From positions 1 to 64,000 of the forward strand of contig NZ_BAAAGF010000005.1 of the NCBI RefSeq assembly GCF_039524015.1: 64,000 nt of DNA. Reading direction: 5' to 3'. The notes under the pieces were generated by a model, which was not told where the DNA came from, made no database searches, and was given only the letters and a program-made list of their open reading frames with translations. The DNA is from Gaetbulibacter_B jejuensis (GTDB lineage Bacteria; Bacteroidota; Bacteroidia; Flavobacteriales; Flavobacteriaceae). The position numbers and the translations under genes are program-made. Positions within the stretch are counted from its first letter, which is position 1. Each line of letters begins with the position of its first letter. Positions 26,179 through 34,972 of this stretch are shown here, piece after piece.

Positions 26179-27816
26179 TTACAATCCTAATACATCTGCT
26201 CCTTGTTCGTAAATAACATCTACAGGAATATTAGCTGAACTTAAACGGTCTAAATCTGATTGTAATTCCTCTGAGATTTTACCTTTTTCAGCAACAAGTT
26301 TTGCTACACCATCATAGTCGCCATTTCCTTGAAGTGTTAAAATAAGACTAGATAGATCTTTCATAGCAACAATCATATTTGCATAGTCAATTTTATAAGT
26401 TCCGTCAGCATTTCTTGTAAATGCGCCTTTGTCTTTAAAGAAATTAAAACGAATCATGTTTGCTTTACCATGTGCAGATGATGCTCCAAAACGAACAGAA
26501 CGGAAAATACTAGCCATAAACGTAGTCATGTAGTCTTTCATATCACCATCAATTTCGCCTTTTTCATGTAATTGTTGTACCATATAAAGTCCTAACACGT
26601 CTGCTTTTCCTTCTTCTAAAGCACTTGCAAGCTCTTTTAAGGACGTTCTAACTGTTCCTTTACCGTTTATAGTATTTTTTATACCAAGACCATGTGCCAC
26701 CTCATGAAACATTGTATTGGCAAAAAAAGCATCAAAAGTAATGTGTTGTCTTTGGCTTTCATCTATTAACACATCTGAAATCGGCACTAAAATTTTATCA
26801 AACTTAGCACGCATAGCATTTTTAAGCTGAAGACGTCTAGTTCCTTTTTGCAACTGTACTTCCTCATCGTTTGGTAAGTTAATAGCAATTGTTTTACTAC
26901 CAGAGTTACAGTCTCCAGCATAATACACTACATCGTAAGCATTTAAATCGCTATCTGTTCCTGGAGTTTCTTGTTTGTAAGCGTCAGCTACAGGAATTCC
27001 CTTTTGAAGTTCTGGTAAGAAGCTAGCAAAACGCGCTAATTTAGCACTCCACTCTTGGTCTTTAATTAACACATAACCTTCGTGTGCTGCTTTATTACCA
27101 AACATTTGGTCTTCATAAGTTTCAATTGGACCAATAACGATATCAAGCGTATTGGTTTTCATATCCATCCAAGCTAAATCACTTGGTTGATAGTTATCAT
27201 CTAATAACGCTTGTGCTCTTAGCTCTAAGTATGTTTTTAAACCTTCATCTTCTGCTAGTTTAGCTGCTTCTTTTAATAACTCAGAAACCTCCTTAACTTC
27301 ATTTTCAAATTGTTTGTGATAAGGAATTGAATACAGTTTTCCATTTTCGTCTCTGCGTACAAAATTGTAGATACTTGATTTATCTTCAATATCAGCAGCT
27401 TCAAATTCTTTTTTGGTCATATCCTTTGGATAGAAATTTGCACCTAATGGCTTCTCTCCTACACCTTCAACAAATGGTTTATTACCATCTAATCTATCCC
27501 AAGGACCATAATTGATTTTTACAAAAGTTTTAGTGTCTTCGTCTTCAATTGAGTTCAACAACTCTGTTTTGTCTCCATAGGCTTCATACCAAAATAAGTC
27601 GTTCATTTTTTCAGCAGCTTTAATAAGCAAAGGCAACATTTGTTGTTCTTTTTCGGAAAGCTTATTTACATCTGAAGTTAGTTTAACGCTTACGTATTTA
27701 CCTAAGTTTTTTTGCATTTCGGTTTGCGTTGGTTCTTCACTTACTACTTCTTTTTTGTCTTCTTTACAAGACGATACAATCACCATAAGTGAAAGCATTG
27801 CGAGTATATTCTTCAT
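26179..27816 (-). CDS. M49-like (dipeptidyl-peptidase III family) zinc metallohydrolase, lipoprotein
   Basis: 545 residues from the ATG at 27816, where a signal peptide with lipobox V-S-S-C (Cys17) begins; the longer frame would overlap the neighbouring gene and hide the signal. The zinc site is HEVAHGLG with a second motif E-E-G-K-A-D about 50 residues later, the M49 arrangement. The first motif is the shorter HEXXH form rather than HEXXGH of classical dipeptidyl-peptidase III, as in the plant NUDX3-type relatives. Likely a peptidase of the cell envelope; activity is inferred. Own promoter at 27846-27876. Confidence 0.82.
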   Translation of the reverse strand: MKNILAMLSLMVIVSSCKEDKKEVVSEEPTQTEMQKNLGKYVSVKLTSDVNKLSEKEQQMLPLLIKAAEKMNDLFWYEAYGDKTELLNSIEDEDTKTFVKINYGPWDRLDGNKPFVEGVGEKPLGANFYPKDMTKKEFEAADIEDKSSIYNFVRRDENGKLYSIPYHKQFENEVKEVSELLKEAAKLAEDEGLKTYLELRAQALLDDNYQPSDLAWMDMKTNTLDIVIGPIETYEDQMFGNKAAHEGYVLIKDQEWSAKLARFASFLPELQKGIPVADAYKQETPGTDSDLNAYDVVYYAGDCNSGSKTIAINLPNDEEVQLQKGTRRLQLKNAMRAKFDKILVPISDVLIDESQRQHITFDAFFANTMFHEVAHGLGIKNTINGKGTVRTSLKELASALEEGKADVLGLYMVQQLHEKGEIDGDMKDYMTTFMASIFRSVRFGASSAHGKANMIRFNFFKDKGAFTRNADGTYKIDYANMIVAMKDLSSLILTLQGNGDYDGVAKLVAEKGKISEELQSDLDRLSSANIPVDVIYEQGADVLGL

Positions 27817-27845
27817 AAAATTTAATGAGTTAATTTTGATTGTTT

Positions 27846-27876
27846 CAAAGTTAGTCATTTCAAATATACTATTCAA
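27846..27876 (-). promoter_or_regulatory. Promoter of the M49-like gene
   Basis: Minus strand TTG (27874-27876), 20-nt spacer, TAACTTTG (27846-27853, consensus match), 29 nt before the chosen ATG. It overlaps the end of the upstream gene and supports the shorter start. Confidence 0.6.
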
Positions 27877-28420
27877 CATAATCAGCAATAGGAATCTCAT
27901 CAATAAACACATTATCCAACACTGTTTCGCCTTCTTTTATAAACACTAAAGCGTAAGTGTTATTGGGTATTGAATCATTTTGTGCATTGGCATGAGCAAT
28001 TTCAGCATCATAGGCTTTGTTTTCGTTCATATAAAACTCGTTAAACGGATAGTCTAAACGAAGTGTTTTATCATAATTGCTATAATAACTCACTTTTGCA
28101 TTTACAAAATTCCCATTACCAGGTTTAGTTCTAGTTACTTTATCAATCATAGCAAACCCTAAACTATCCTCAACAACCGACACGAAAACCGGTTCATGTC
28201 TTGACCAGGTAGAATCAGTAGTTTTTATAGTATTAGCTTCAAAATTGAGGTAAATATACTTGCCTTTAAATGGGTTTGAAGGATCTACAGGTTGAGTTTT
28301 AAATTTAAAAGCTGTTCCTGTTTTTAAAATATTTTCTTGGTTAAAAATCATTTGAGCTGGCAGTATCAATTGCGCAGCAGCAACCAAAATAAACACGATG
28401 AATATATGTATCGTTTTCAT
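27869..28420 (-). CDS. GDYXXLXY domain protein
   Basis: 183 residues. An N-terminal hydrophobic helix (about 5-22) anchors or exports it. The mature region carries QPVDPSNPFKGKYIYLNFE, matching the D-P-x-D-P-x-(R/K)-G-x-Y-x-x-L-x-(Y/F) signature after which the family is named. Members are usually encoded beside a DUF2157 membrane protein, as here: the DUF2157 stop is only 3 nt upstream, so the two are coupled. Function is unknown; the pair probably works together in the inner membrane (inference from the conserved neighbourhood). Confidence 0.88.
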   Translation of the reverse strand: MKTIHIFIVFILVAAAQLILPAQMIFNQENILKTGTAFKFKTQPVDPSNPFKGKYIYLNFEANTIKTTDSTWSRHEPVFVSVVEDSLGFAMIDKVTRTKPGNGNFVNAKVSYYSNYDKTLRLDYPFNEFYMNENKAYDAEIAHANAQNDSIPNNTYALVFIKEGETVLDNVFIDEIPIADYVE

Positions 28421-28423
28421 GAT

Positions 28424-29713
28424 TTAATTTTTAGAATTAAGTTTAGACTTTTGCTTTTTAAGCATTACATAATTAGTTATAAAAAATCCAGCACCAACAC
28501 TCACAAAAAGCAAACCTCTAATAACGTAGCTCATATCTGTATCAAAAAAGCGACAGACAACCAAGGCTGTTATAATAAGTAAACCGTAGTTTAAAATTCC
28601 GAAGTGAAATTTATCTGTTCCTATTTTTACGGTTATTAATCCTAAAGCAAAAATGATACAGTTAATGGCAATGGTTGGTATAATACTGTTGCTTGTTCCT
28701 ATAAAAAACAGAACAGTAAACATAATAAACACGATGTGGAACAAATTGAAACCTTTAATCCATTTTTTTGAATACGAATACCCTAAAACCATTGCTGTAA
28801 CTACAAACAAAAATAAGGCAATAAAAAACTCTTGAGAGGCAAACGTTGAATTGTTTTCGTTGAATTCCCAAATCCAATTAAAACTTGTCCACAATAATAA
28901 AATTATTGTTCCTACAGAACCAAAAATCAAGTATCCATTACGTCTCAATTTTTGATGATCAAAAAACGGAATCTTACCAATGTTATAAAACAAACCAAAC
29001 AAGATAACATACATTAAATACCCATAATCACCTTGATTGTTTACAAAAGCACCTAAGATGATAGTACAACTTAAGGGTAATATCCAGTTAAATATTGAAG
29101 TAACGTTGGCTTTTGGATGGTTTTTTAATAGTTGCCAGTAATGTGGCAATACCAAAGCCATTAGCCCTAAATACAACCAAGGTGTTTGTTGCATTGTAAA
29201 ATAACCGTAACCATAGTTGCATGCATAATATGTTGCAAATACTATGTGAAGCATTGCCAACGCATTGGATTTGAGCAAATAAATTAGTGGTAAGCACAAT
29301 ACAATCCAAGTGAGTAAAAAAGAGCTTAAATTACCTGGTATATTATAAATTTGACTTACCAAAGCTATGCTAGAACCTACTGCAAAAAACAGAAATGTTC
29401 CTGAGGCTTCTTTCCAAGTGGCGCTCTTATTTTTTAAAATAGAATAGCCTACAAACAACTGACCTATTACCAAAGGTAAAAATGCAAAAATGGTTTTTGT
29501 TGCTCTTGTAAAATTGTCCCAATTATGTGCTAAAATGAGAATAACACCTAAGCCAACCAAAATGGATCCCAACACACCAAATACTGTAAATAATTTATTT
29601 GGTTTATCGTCTTGTTTCAACTGGTAATAGACCTCAATATTACGAGCCACGTCTTCTGAAATGACTTGATCTTTCACCAATTGTGGTAATTCTTTTATGA
29701 GTTTTGAGTTCAT
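28424..29713 (-). CDS. DUF2157 multi-pass membrane protein
   Basis: 429 residues. A cytoplasmic N-terminal helix region (KELPQLVKDQVISEDVARNI) is followed by about twelve predicted transmembrane helices beginning near residue 45 (GVLGSILVGLGVILILAHNWDNF, the DUF2157 signature). The family has no established activity. It is the first gene of a two-gene transcript with the GDYXXLXY protein, 3 nt apart. The upstream three-gene membrane operon ends in a terminator at 29757-29794, so this pair is separately expressed. Confidence 0.9.
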   Translation of the reverse strand: MNSKLIKELPQLVKDQVISEDVARNIEVYYQLKQDDKPNKLFTVFGVLGSILVGLGVILILAHNWDNFTRATKTIFAFLPLVIGQLFVGYSILKNKSATWKEASGTFLFFAVGSSIALVSQIYNIPGNLSSFLLTWIVLCLPLIYLLKSNALAMLHIVFATYYACNYGYGYFTMQQTPWLYLGLMALVLPHYWQLLKNHPKANVTSIFNWILPLSCTIILGAFVNNQGDYGYLMYVILFGLFYNIGKIPFFDHQKLRRNGYLIFGSVGTIILLLWTSFNWIWEFNENNSTFASQEFFIALFLFVVTAMVLGYSYSKKWIKGFNLFHIVFIMFTVLFFIGTSNSIIPTIAINCIIFALGLITVKIGTDKFHFGILNYGLLIITALVVCRFFDTDMSYVIRGLLFVSVGAGFFITNYVMLKKQKSKLNSKN

Positions 29714-29756
29714 TTTATTTTTTGATATTAAGTTAAAAAATAAACCTATATGATTT

Positions 29757-29794
29757 TGTTTTAAAACCTCGCAACCAAAAATTTAGCTACGAGG
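29757..29794 (-). terminator. Terminator of the small membrane-protein operon
   Basis: Minus-strand stem of 9 bp including two G-U pairs (core CCTCG / CGAGG), followed by TTTTAAAA. It lies just after the stop at 29817. Confidence 0.6.
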
Positions 29795-29816
29795 CTTGAG
29801 GTTAACTAACCAATCA

Positions 29817-30299
29817 TCAAAACAAAAAAATCATATATACGATGATACCTTCGGCAATTCCTGTTACGATGCTCATTCCTAAAATGTCCTTAATCTTGGT
29901 TTTTAAAAAGAATACAGTACTTAGTATCGCTATAATAGCTGCCAATAAAATTTCTAAAGCACCTATTTTAGACAGTAAAAATGTAATACCAGTAAAAGCT
30001 GCAGTAATTGCTACTGTAATGATGCAGAACTTTATTATTTCCTGTTTGCTATAATTACCTTCAATAAATCCTTTGCGTAAGTCTCTTAATATTGAGAGTA
30101 TAAAAAGCAACGGCACTACTGATAAAAATGGTGCAAAAATAACTTTGATGCCTTTTACTATAGACAAATCGTTGTAAAAGAAAAACGCAATTGCGGTAAA
30201 CGCTAAAAGACCTGTAACAATTATAGATTGAAATGTGAATAGTAGTTCTCTTTTTCCTGAGTTACTTGTTGGTTTTGGAGTATTCATAATTGGATTCAT
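29817..30299 (-). CDS. Integral membrane protein of unknown function
   Basis: 160 residues with four or five predicted transmembrane helices (about 22-42, 50-70, 88-110, 115-133, 140-160) and a short polar N-terminus (PKPTSNSGKREL). No family recognised. Two in-frame ATG codons four codons apart could start it. It follows the next gene upstream by 35 nt on the same strand and shares its operon. Possibly a DUF4199-like protein, but I cannot support that from motifs. Confidence 0.6.
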   Translation of the reverse strand: MNPIMNTPKPTSNSGKRELLFTFQSIIVTGLLAFTAIAFFFYNDLSIVKGIKVIFAPFLSVVPLLFILSILRDLRKGFIEGNYSKQEIIKFCIITVAITAAFTGITFLLSKIGALEILLAAIIAILSTVFFLKTKIKDILGMSIVTGIAEGIIVYMIFLF

Positions 30300-30334
30300 A
30301 ATATTAAATTTTGATGATTAAACTTTGTTTTGAT

Positions 30335-30802
30335 TTAAGCTGATAAAAAGAATATGTGTATCGCTAATGATAACAACACACCACTTAAAATACCGTTAGC
30401 TCTTAAGTTGTTATACAGAATGTAATTAAGCACATAGCTACTAATGGTTGTAGAGTTTATTAAGTGCGCAAAAATTAAATTGTCTTCAAGTTTTTGACTT
30501 GTTATTAATTCTACAAACTGCATAAACAGTACACCTATAATAATTGTAGCAATAAGCAACACTGTTGCTGGTTTTTGGTTTTTTGCTTTGTATTCGTCTG
30601 TGTTTTGTGGTAAAAAATGTTCTATTAAAATAAAACGCACAAAAAACAACATTGGAATTGGGAATAGTATTGATGCTATAATTTTAATAACATCTTTTAA
30701 GGTTTTTATTTCGTCGTATCCTAAAAACACCAAGTAAATAAACACCATTACCGAAATTCCTGTAGTAACAATAAAAGCTGTATTTAAATTTTTGAGTTTC
30801 AT
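30335..30802 (-). CDS. Integral membrane protein of unknown function
   Basis: 155 residues from the ATG at 30802, with four predicted transmembrane helices (about 7-27, 37-62, 80-100, 110-152). A GTG at 30811 that overlaps the preceding stop by one nt (TAGTG) is an alternative start adding three residues. The central loop is polar (PQNTDEYKAKNQK). It is not obviously related to the membrane protein encoded next, although the two are alike in size and topology. Part of a three-gene transcript starting with a 49-residue protein. Confidence 0.6.
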   Translation of the reverse strand: MKLKNLNTAFIVTTGISVMVFIYLVFLGYDEIKTLKDVIKIIASILFPIPMLFFVRFILIEHFLPQNTDEYKAKNQKPATVLLIATIIIGVLFMQFVELITSQKLEDNLIFAHLINSTTISSYVLNYILYNNLRANGILSGVLLSLAIHIFFLSA

Positions 30803-30810
30803 TACAGCCA

Positions 30811-30960
30811 CTATTGGTTAATACTTGCAACAGTATTATTTGCCATAAAGGTTACACAGTTATTGTATTGGGTTACAACTTCTTTAGAAATAGATTTTGA
30901 AAAGATTGTAATTGTAACGAATACGATTACAAATACGCTTACTTTTAAGAATGACTTCAT
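30811..30960 (-). CDS. 49-residue single-pass membrane or secreted peptide
   Basis: Translation of the minus strand gives a 49-residue protein: MKSFLKVSVFVIVFVTITIF, then a polar tail containing EVVTQYNNCVTFMANNT. One hydrophobic helix (about 4-20) serves as signal or anchor, with one Cys in the tail. It is too short for usual cut-offs but sits at the head of an operon directly behind a promoter and ends where the next gene starts, so it is probably real. No family recognised. Confidence 0.55.
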   Translation of the reverse strand: MKSFLKVSVFVIVFVTITIFSKSISKEVVTQYNNCVTFMANNTVASINQ

Positions 30961-30986
30961 AATATTTTGTTTTGTTGATTACACAG

Positions 30987-31015
30987 CAAATCTGCGACAC
31001 TTCACAAAATATCAA
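30987..31015 (-). promoter_or_regulatory. Promoter of the small membrane-protein operon
   Basis: Minus strand TTG (31013-31015), 18-nt spacer, CAGATTTG (30987-30994, one mismatch to TAnnTTTG), 27 nt before the ATG at 30960. Confidence 0.45.
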
Positions 31016-31032
31016 AACACGTTTTTAAAATA

Positions 31033-31108
31033 TTACTGACGATATATTTTATATTATACAGTTAAAAAATACTATATTTAATATTATAATTAATTATTTA
31101 CTGACGAT
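31033..31108 (+). promoter_or_regulatory. Direct repeat TTACTGACGAT upstream of a cytoplasmic protein gene
   Basis: The 11-mer TTACTGACGAT occurs at 31033-31043 and again at 31098-31108, 65 nt apart, the second copy ending 3 nt before the ATG at 31112. In this AT-rich divergent region a repeated GC-containing 11-mer is unlikely by chance. It may be a regulator site or a translational element; nothing identifies the factor. Confidence 0.35.
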
Positions 31109-31111
31109 TAA

Positions 31112-32623
31112 ATGACTGACTTAAAATCTATTATTTCTACATTTTCAAGTGAAGACCAACAACGTTTTGTATTGTATTTAGAAAAGAAGAACAAACGCAA
31201 CGACACTAAAAACATTCAGTTATTTAAGCTATTAACTAAGGACAATTTAACATCTAAAGACATCTGCATAAAACTTTATAAGAGCAACAAAGCAGATGCC
31301 TATCATGCGTTGCGCAAGCGTTTGTTTCAATCTTTAATCGATTTTATTGCGAATGCAAATCTAGAAGAAGAAAATTCTGTAGATATGCAAATTATAAAAT
31401 ACATTTTAGCTTCTAGAACATTCCTACTACACAATAACCCTAAAGTTGCTTACAAATTATTAGACAAAGCTGAACTATTAGCACAAGAGCACTACCTATT
31501 CCCTATTCTTAATGAAATTTACCATACCAAAATACAGTATGCTTACACCAACCCTACGGTAGATATCAATACACTTATAACCAAGTTTAAAATCAACCAA
31601 AAAAATCACTTTTTAGAAGAAGAACTCAATATTGTGTATGCAAAAATTAGACAAACATTACACAACATGACCTACAAAGGTGAGATTGTCGATTTTCAAA
31701 CCTTATTAAATTCAACGCTAAACGAACACAATATAAGCGTTTCAGAATCTATGTCGTTTAAATCGTTATATCAACTCATGACCATTGTAAGTATTTCAGC
31801 TTTTGTCACTAACGACTATCTAAAAATTGAACCGTTTATCATCAATACCTACCAAAGCATTAAATCGCACAAAACTAAAAACAAGCAACCGTTTTATCAC
31901 ATTGAAGTACTTTATTTAATAGCCAATACACTGTTCAGAAACAAAAAATTTAATAGCTCATTAGAGTATTTAAACCTGATGCATGAACAAATGTTACAGC
32001 ATAAAAAGAAACACTACAATAATTTTAAACTGAAATACAATTTGCTTACTGCTTTAAACTATAATTACACCAACCAACAAGACAAAGCCATAGCATTACT
32101 AGAAGGCTTTAGAGTGCCAAAACACCCTGATATAGAATCGTTATTAGACATCTATTTAAGTTTAGTGATGTTTTACATTCAAAAAAACGAGTTCAAAAAC
32201 GCTTTAAATATCTTTTCAAAATTTTACCATACTGACAATTGGTATATGCAAAAAGCAGGAAAGGAATGGGTTATTAAAAAGAATTTAATTGAAATTATTT
32301 TACATATTGAACTCAAAAATATCGACCTAGTAGAATCGCGCTTATTAAGTTTTAAAAGAACATATCGTAGTTACCTAAAAAACATCAACCAAGAGCGTGT
32401 AATTACATACTTAAATCTTGTGGAATATTACTATAAAAACCCAGAGCAAGTCACTACAACAATGTTTAAAAACAAAGTAGAAAACTCATTTGTTTGGCTA
32501 GATGCAAAACAGGAAGACATTTTTGTTATGAGCTTCTATTCTTGGTTAAAAAGTAAGATGGAACACCAACCACTATACACTACAACGCTTAACTTAATCG
32601 CTAAGGCTCAAACTGTTAATTAG
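31112..32623 (+). CDS. Helical-repeat cytoplasmic protein of unknown function
   Basis: 503 residues without signal peptide or membrane segments. Almost entirely helical, rich in Leu, Asn, Lys and Tyr, with repeated 30-40 residue units that look like divergent tetratricopeptide repeats (for example KVAYKLLDKAELLAQEHYLF and SSLEYLNLMHEQMLQHKK). The N-terminal SSEDQQRFVLYLEKKNKR segment recalls a family of uncharacterised flavobacterial proteins, but I cannot name one. It is divergent from the membrane-protein operon and preceded by the direct repeat described at 31033-31108. Probably a scaffold or binding protein (inference). Confidence 0.65.
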   Translation: MTDLKSIISTFSSEDQQRFVLYLEKKNKRNDTKNIQLFKLLTKDNLTSKDICIKLYKSNKADAYHALRKRLFQSLIDFIANANLEEENSVDMQIIKYILASRTFLLHNNPKVAYKLLDKAELLAQEHYLFPILNEIYHTKIQYAYTNPTVDINTLITKFKINQKNHFLEEELNIVYAKIRQTLHNMTYKGEIVDFQTLLNSTLNEHNISVSESMSFKSLYQLMTIVSISAFVTNDYLKIEPFIINTYQSIKSHKTKNKQPFYHIEVLYLIANTLFRNKKFNSSLEYLNLMHEQMLQHKKKHYNNFKLKYNLLTALNYNYTNQQDKAIALLEGFRVPKHPDIESLLDIYLSLVMFYIQKNEFKNALNIFSKFYHTDNWYMQKAGKEWVIKKNLIEIILHIELKNIDLVESRLLSFKRTYRSYLKNINQERVITYLNLVEYYYKNPEQVTTTMFKNKVENSFVWLDAKQEDIFVMSFYSWLKSKMEHQPLYTTTLNLIAKAQTVN

Positions 32624-32701
32624 TAGTTAAATTTCATCTCAATATTAAACCTTTTAAAACAACAGAAGTCAAAAGAACAAATAACTTTAAAAATAGACAC
32701 G

Positions 32702-33172
32702 ATGAAAAAAGCAATAATCATTGCGTTGGCACTAGTAGCTTTTCAAGCCAATGCACAGGAAAGAAAAAAAGATTTTAAAAAAGGAGAAAGAAAAGAACGA
32801 ATGGAAATGATGAAGGATTTGACTCCTGAAGAATTTGCAACATTACAAACTAAACGCATGACACTTGAGTTGGATTTAACCGAAAAACAGCAAGAGCAAA
32901 TGCAAGCTATTCATCTAGAAGAAGCACAACTTAGAAAAGCACAAATGGAAGAACGTCAAAAACTAAAAGATAGTGATGATGCCGAAAAGCCTTCTAAAGA
33001 TGAAATGGTAAAACGAATGAACGACAGATTAGATCATCAAATAGAAGTAAAACAAAAAGTAAAAAACATTTTAAACGCTGAACAGTTTGAGAAATGGGAG
33101 GAGTCAAAAGCTAAGCATAAAGACAAAAGAGGAAAGCGTAAAATGATGAAAAAAGAACACAATAGAGATTAA
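32702..33172 (+). CDS. Spy/CpxP-like periplasmic protein
   Basis: 156 residues. Signal peptide (ends QANAQE), then a highly charged, helical region with an LTPEEFATLQTKRM segment and an LTEKQQEQ motif, the L-T-x-x-Q element of Spy/CpxP proteins, ending in a Lys/Arg-rich tail (KDKRGKRKMMKKEHNRD). Such proteins are periplasmic chaperones or metal/stress responders in other bacteria; in Bacteroidota the role is not established. The next gene encodes a second small exported helical protein of similar composition. A terminator separates them. Confidence 0.72.
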   Translation: MKKAIIIALALVAFQANAQERKKDFKKGERKERMEMMKDLTPEEFATLQTKRMTLELDLTEKQQEQMQAIHLEEAQLRKAQMEERQKLKDSDDAEKPSKDEMVKRMNDRLDHQIEVKQKVKNILNAEQFEKWEESKAKHKDKRGKRKMMKKEHNRD

Positions 33173-33210
33173 CATTTTTGATTGGTTGAGTATAGTTTTT
33201 TTGTTAATTG

Positions 33211-33240
33211 AAGCATCGAGATAAAACTCGGTGCTTTTTG
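33211..33240 (+). terminator. Terminator of the Spy-like gene
   Basis: Stem AGCATCGAG / CTCGGTGCT (one G-U pair) with a TTTTTG tail. Confidence 0.8.
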
Positions 33241-33310
33241 TTTGTGATTATATCACAAAAATCATTAATTTAGTCAATCTATTTTTTTAAATACTTTAAT
33301 CTTATCTATA

Positions 33311-33649
33311 ATGAAAAAAATAATTACGCTTTGCTTATTTGCTTTTGCAATGTTACTTGGAGCACCTCAACTAAGTGCACAAAACAAACTTCAAATAAAT
33401 CAAGCAGCTTCTGAAAAAGCAAAGGAACTGAAAAAAACCCTCAAATTTGATAACATTCAACAAGAAGAAGTGTATCAAGCATTTCAAGAGTACGAAAAAG
33501 TATATCAAAGAATAAGCTCTGACATGGAAAACAATAAAGAGCTTAAGCAAAAGATTGACTTAGTATTGGCTCAAAAAATGAAAAAAATATTAAACGAAGA
33601 ACAATACACGAGATACAAAGAACTCTACAACGTAGAAGACGAAGAATAA
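33311..33649 (+). CDS. Small exported helical protein, Spy-like
   Basis: 112 residues with a signal peptide (ends LSAQ-N) and a mature helical domain rich in Lys, Glu and Gln. The ending KMKKILNEEQYTRYKEL parallels KVKNILNAEQFEKWEES of the preceding gene, so the two share a C-terminal Spy-like repeat and are distant paralogues. Function unknown beyond the expected periplasmic location. A strong bidirectional terminator follows. Confidence 0.7.
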   Translation: MKKIITLCLFAFAMLLGAPQLSAQNKLQINQAASEKAKELKKTLKFDNIQQEEVYQAFQEYEKVYQRISSDMENNKELKQKIDLVLAQKMKKILNEEQYTRYKELYNVEDEE

Positions 33650-33681
33650 AAAAAAAGCGGTTTTTAAACCGCTTTTTTTAT
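33648..33681. terminator. Bidirectional terminator between convergent genes
   Basis: Hairpin AAAAGCGGTTT / AAACCGCTTTT with A- and T-runs, between the stop at 33649 and the hemL stop at 33683. Confidence 0.88.
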
Positions 33682-33682
33682 T

Positions 33683-34969
33683 TTATAATGTTTTAGCAAC
33701 TCTACTAACAGCCTCAATAGTTTTATCTAAATCTTCATACGATAAAGCATCACATAAAAACCAAGTTTCAAAAGCACTTGGGGCAATATAAACACCTTCG
33801 TTTAACATACCATGAAAAAAGGCTTTAAAACTAGCGTTATTTCCTTTAGCCGAAGTTTCAAAATCATAAACCTCATCTTTACAAAAATGAACCGAAATCA
33901 TTGAGCCCACTCTATTGATTACATGATCTATGTTATGCTCTTGGAGTATTTTTGTCATACCTTTATGAAGGTATTCTGTTTTTTCAGCTAAACGTGTAAA
34001 CAGCTCATCATCTAAATTAATTTCGGTTAACATTGCTAAACCAGCAGCCATAGCTAATGGATTCCCACTCAATGTTCCTGCTTGATAAACTGCTCCTAAA
34101 GGTGCAAGGTGATTCATAATTTCATTACGTGTAGCAAAAGCGCCTACTGGTAATCCGCCTCCAATAACTTTTCCAAAGCAAACAATATCTGCATCCACAT
34201 TAAACAACTCTTGAGCACCACCTTTAGCAAGTCTAAAACCTGTCATAACTTCATCAAAAATCAATAGAATATTATGAGCATCACATAATGTTCTTAGTTT
34301 CTGTAAGAAGTTATCTTTTGGTGGGATACAACCCATATTCCCTGCAACAGGCTCTAATATAATACACGCTATTTCATCTGCATTTGCTTTTATAAGCGCT
34401 TCAACATTATCAATATCATTATACCTAGCCAACAATGTATCTTTTGCTGTACCTTCAGTTACTCCAGGACTATTAGGACTACCAAAAGTTACTGCTCCAC
34501 TTCCTGCCTGTATTAAAAACGCATCGCTATGTCCATGATAGCATCCTGCAAACTTTATTATTTTTTCTTTGCCTGTAAACCCTCTTGCAAGCCTTACCGC
34601 ACTCATACAAGCTTCGGTACCTGAGTTTACAAATCTAATTTTATCAATATTTGGCACCATACTTATTGCCAATTCAGCAATTTTAGTTTCAATCTCAGTA
34701 GGCATACCAAACGATGTTCCTAGTTTCGCTTTTTCAACCACAGCATCTACAACTGGTTTATGTGCATGACCTAAAATCATCGGTCCCCAAGAATTAATGT
34801 AATCTATATATTGATTATCATCTTCATCAAAAACATAAGCGCCTTTTGCTGATTTTGCAAAAATTGGAGTTCCTCCAACAGCTTTAAATGCTCTAACAGG
34901 TGAGTTTACTCCTCCAGGAATTACATCTTGAGCTTCTTTAAATAAAGCACTACTTCTTTTATATAACAT
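33683..34969 (-). CDS. hemL: Glutamate-1-semialdehyde 2,1-aminomutase
   Basis: 428 residues, normal length. Converts glutamate-1-semialdehyde to 5-aminolevulinate in the C5 pathway of heme synthesis, using PLP or PMP. Motifs include [60 protein letters not shown] and the PLP lysine Lys267 in [14 protein letters not shown]. It is the last gene of a three-gene minus-strand run (ACC-deaminase-like, glucosaminidase, hemL), starting 3 nt after the glucosaminidase stop. The association with cell-wall and PLP genes is probably only positional. Confidence 0.97.
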   Translation of the reverse strand: MLYKRSSALFKEAQDVIPGGVNSPVRAFKAVGGTPIFAKSAKGAYVFDEDDNQYIDYINSWGPMILGHAHKPVVDAVVEKAKLGTSFGMPTEIETKIAELAISMVPNIDKIRFVNSGTEACMSAVRLARGFTGKEKIIKFAGCYHGHSDAFLIQAGSGAVTFGSPNSPGVTEGTAKDTLLARYNDIDNVEALIKANADEIACIILEPVAGNMGCIPPKDNFLQKLRTLCDAHNILLIFDEVMTGFRLAKGGAQELFNVDADIVCFGKVIGGGLPVGAFATRNEIMNHLAPLGAVYQAGTLSGNPLAMAAGLAMLTEINLDDELFTRLAEKTEYLHKGMTKILQEHNIDHVINRVGSMISVHFCKDEVYDFETSAKGNNASFKAFFHGMLNEGVYIAPSAFETWFLCDALSYEDLDKTIEAVSRVAKTL

Positions 34970-34972
34970 AAA

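Noticed and set aside
27817..27912. N-terminal 32-residue extension of the M49-like protein
   Set aside because: It overlaps the neighbouring gene and lacks a signal; the lipobox-containing signal peptide starts at 27816 behind a consensus promoter.
31112..32623. Helical-repeat protein as a response regulator or AraC-type sensor
   Set aside because: There is no HTH, receiver or membrane segment; only TPR-like helices are seen.
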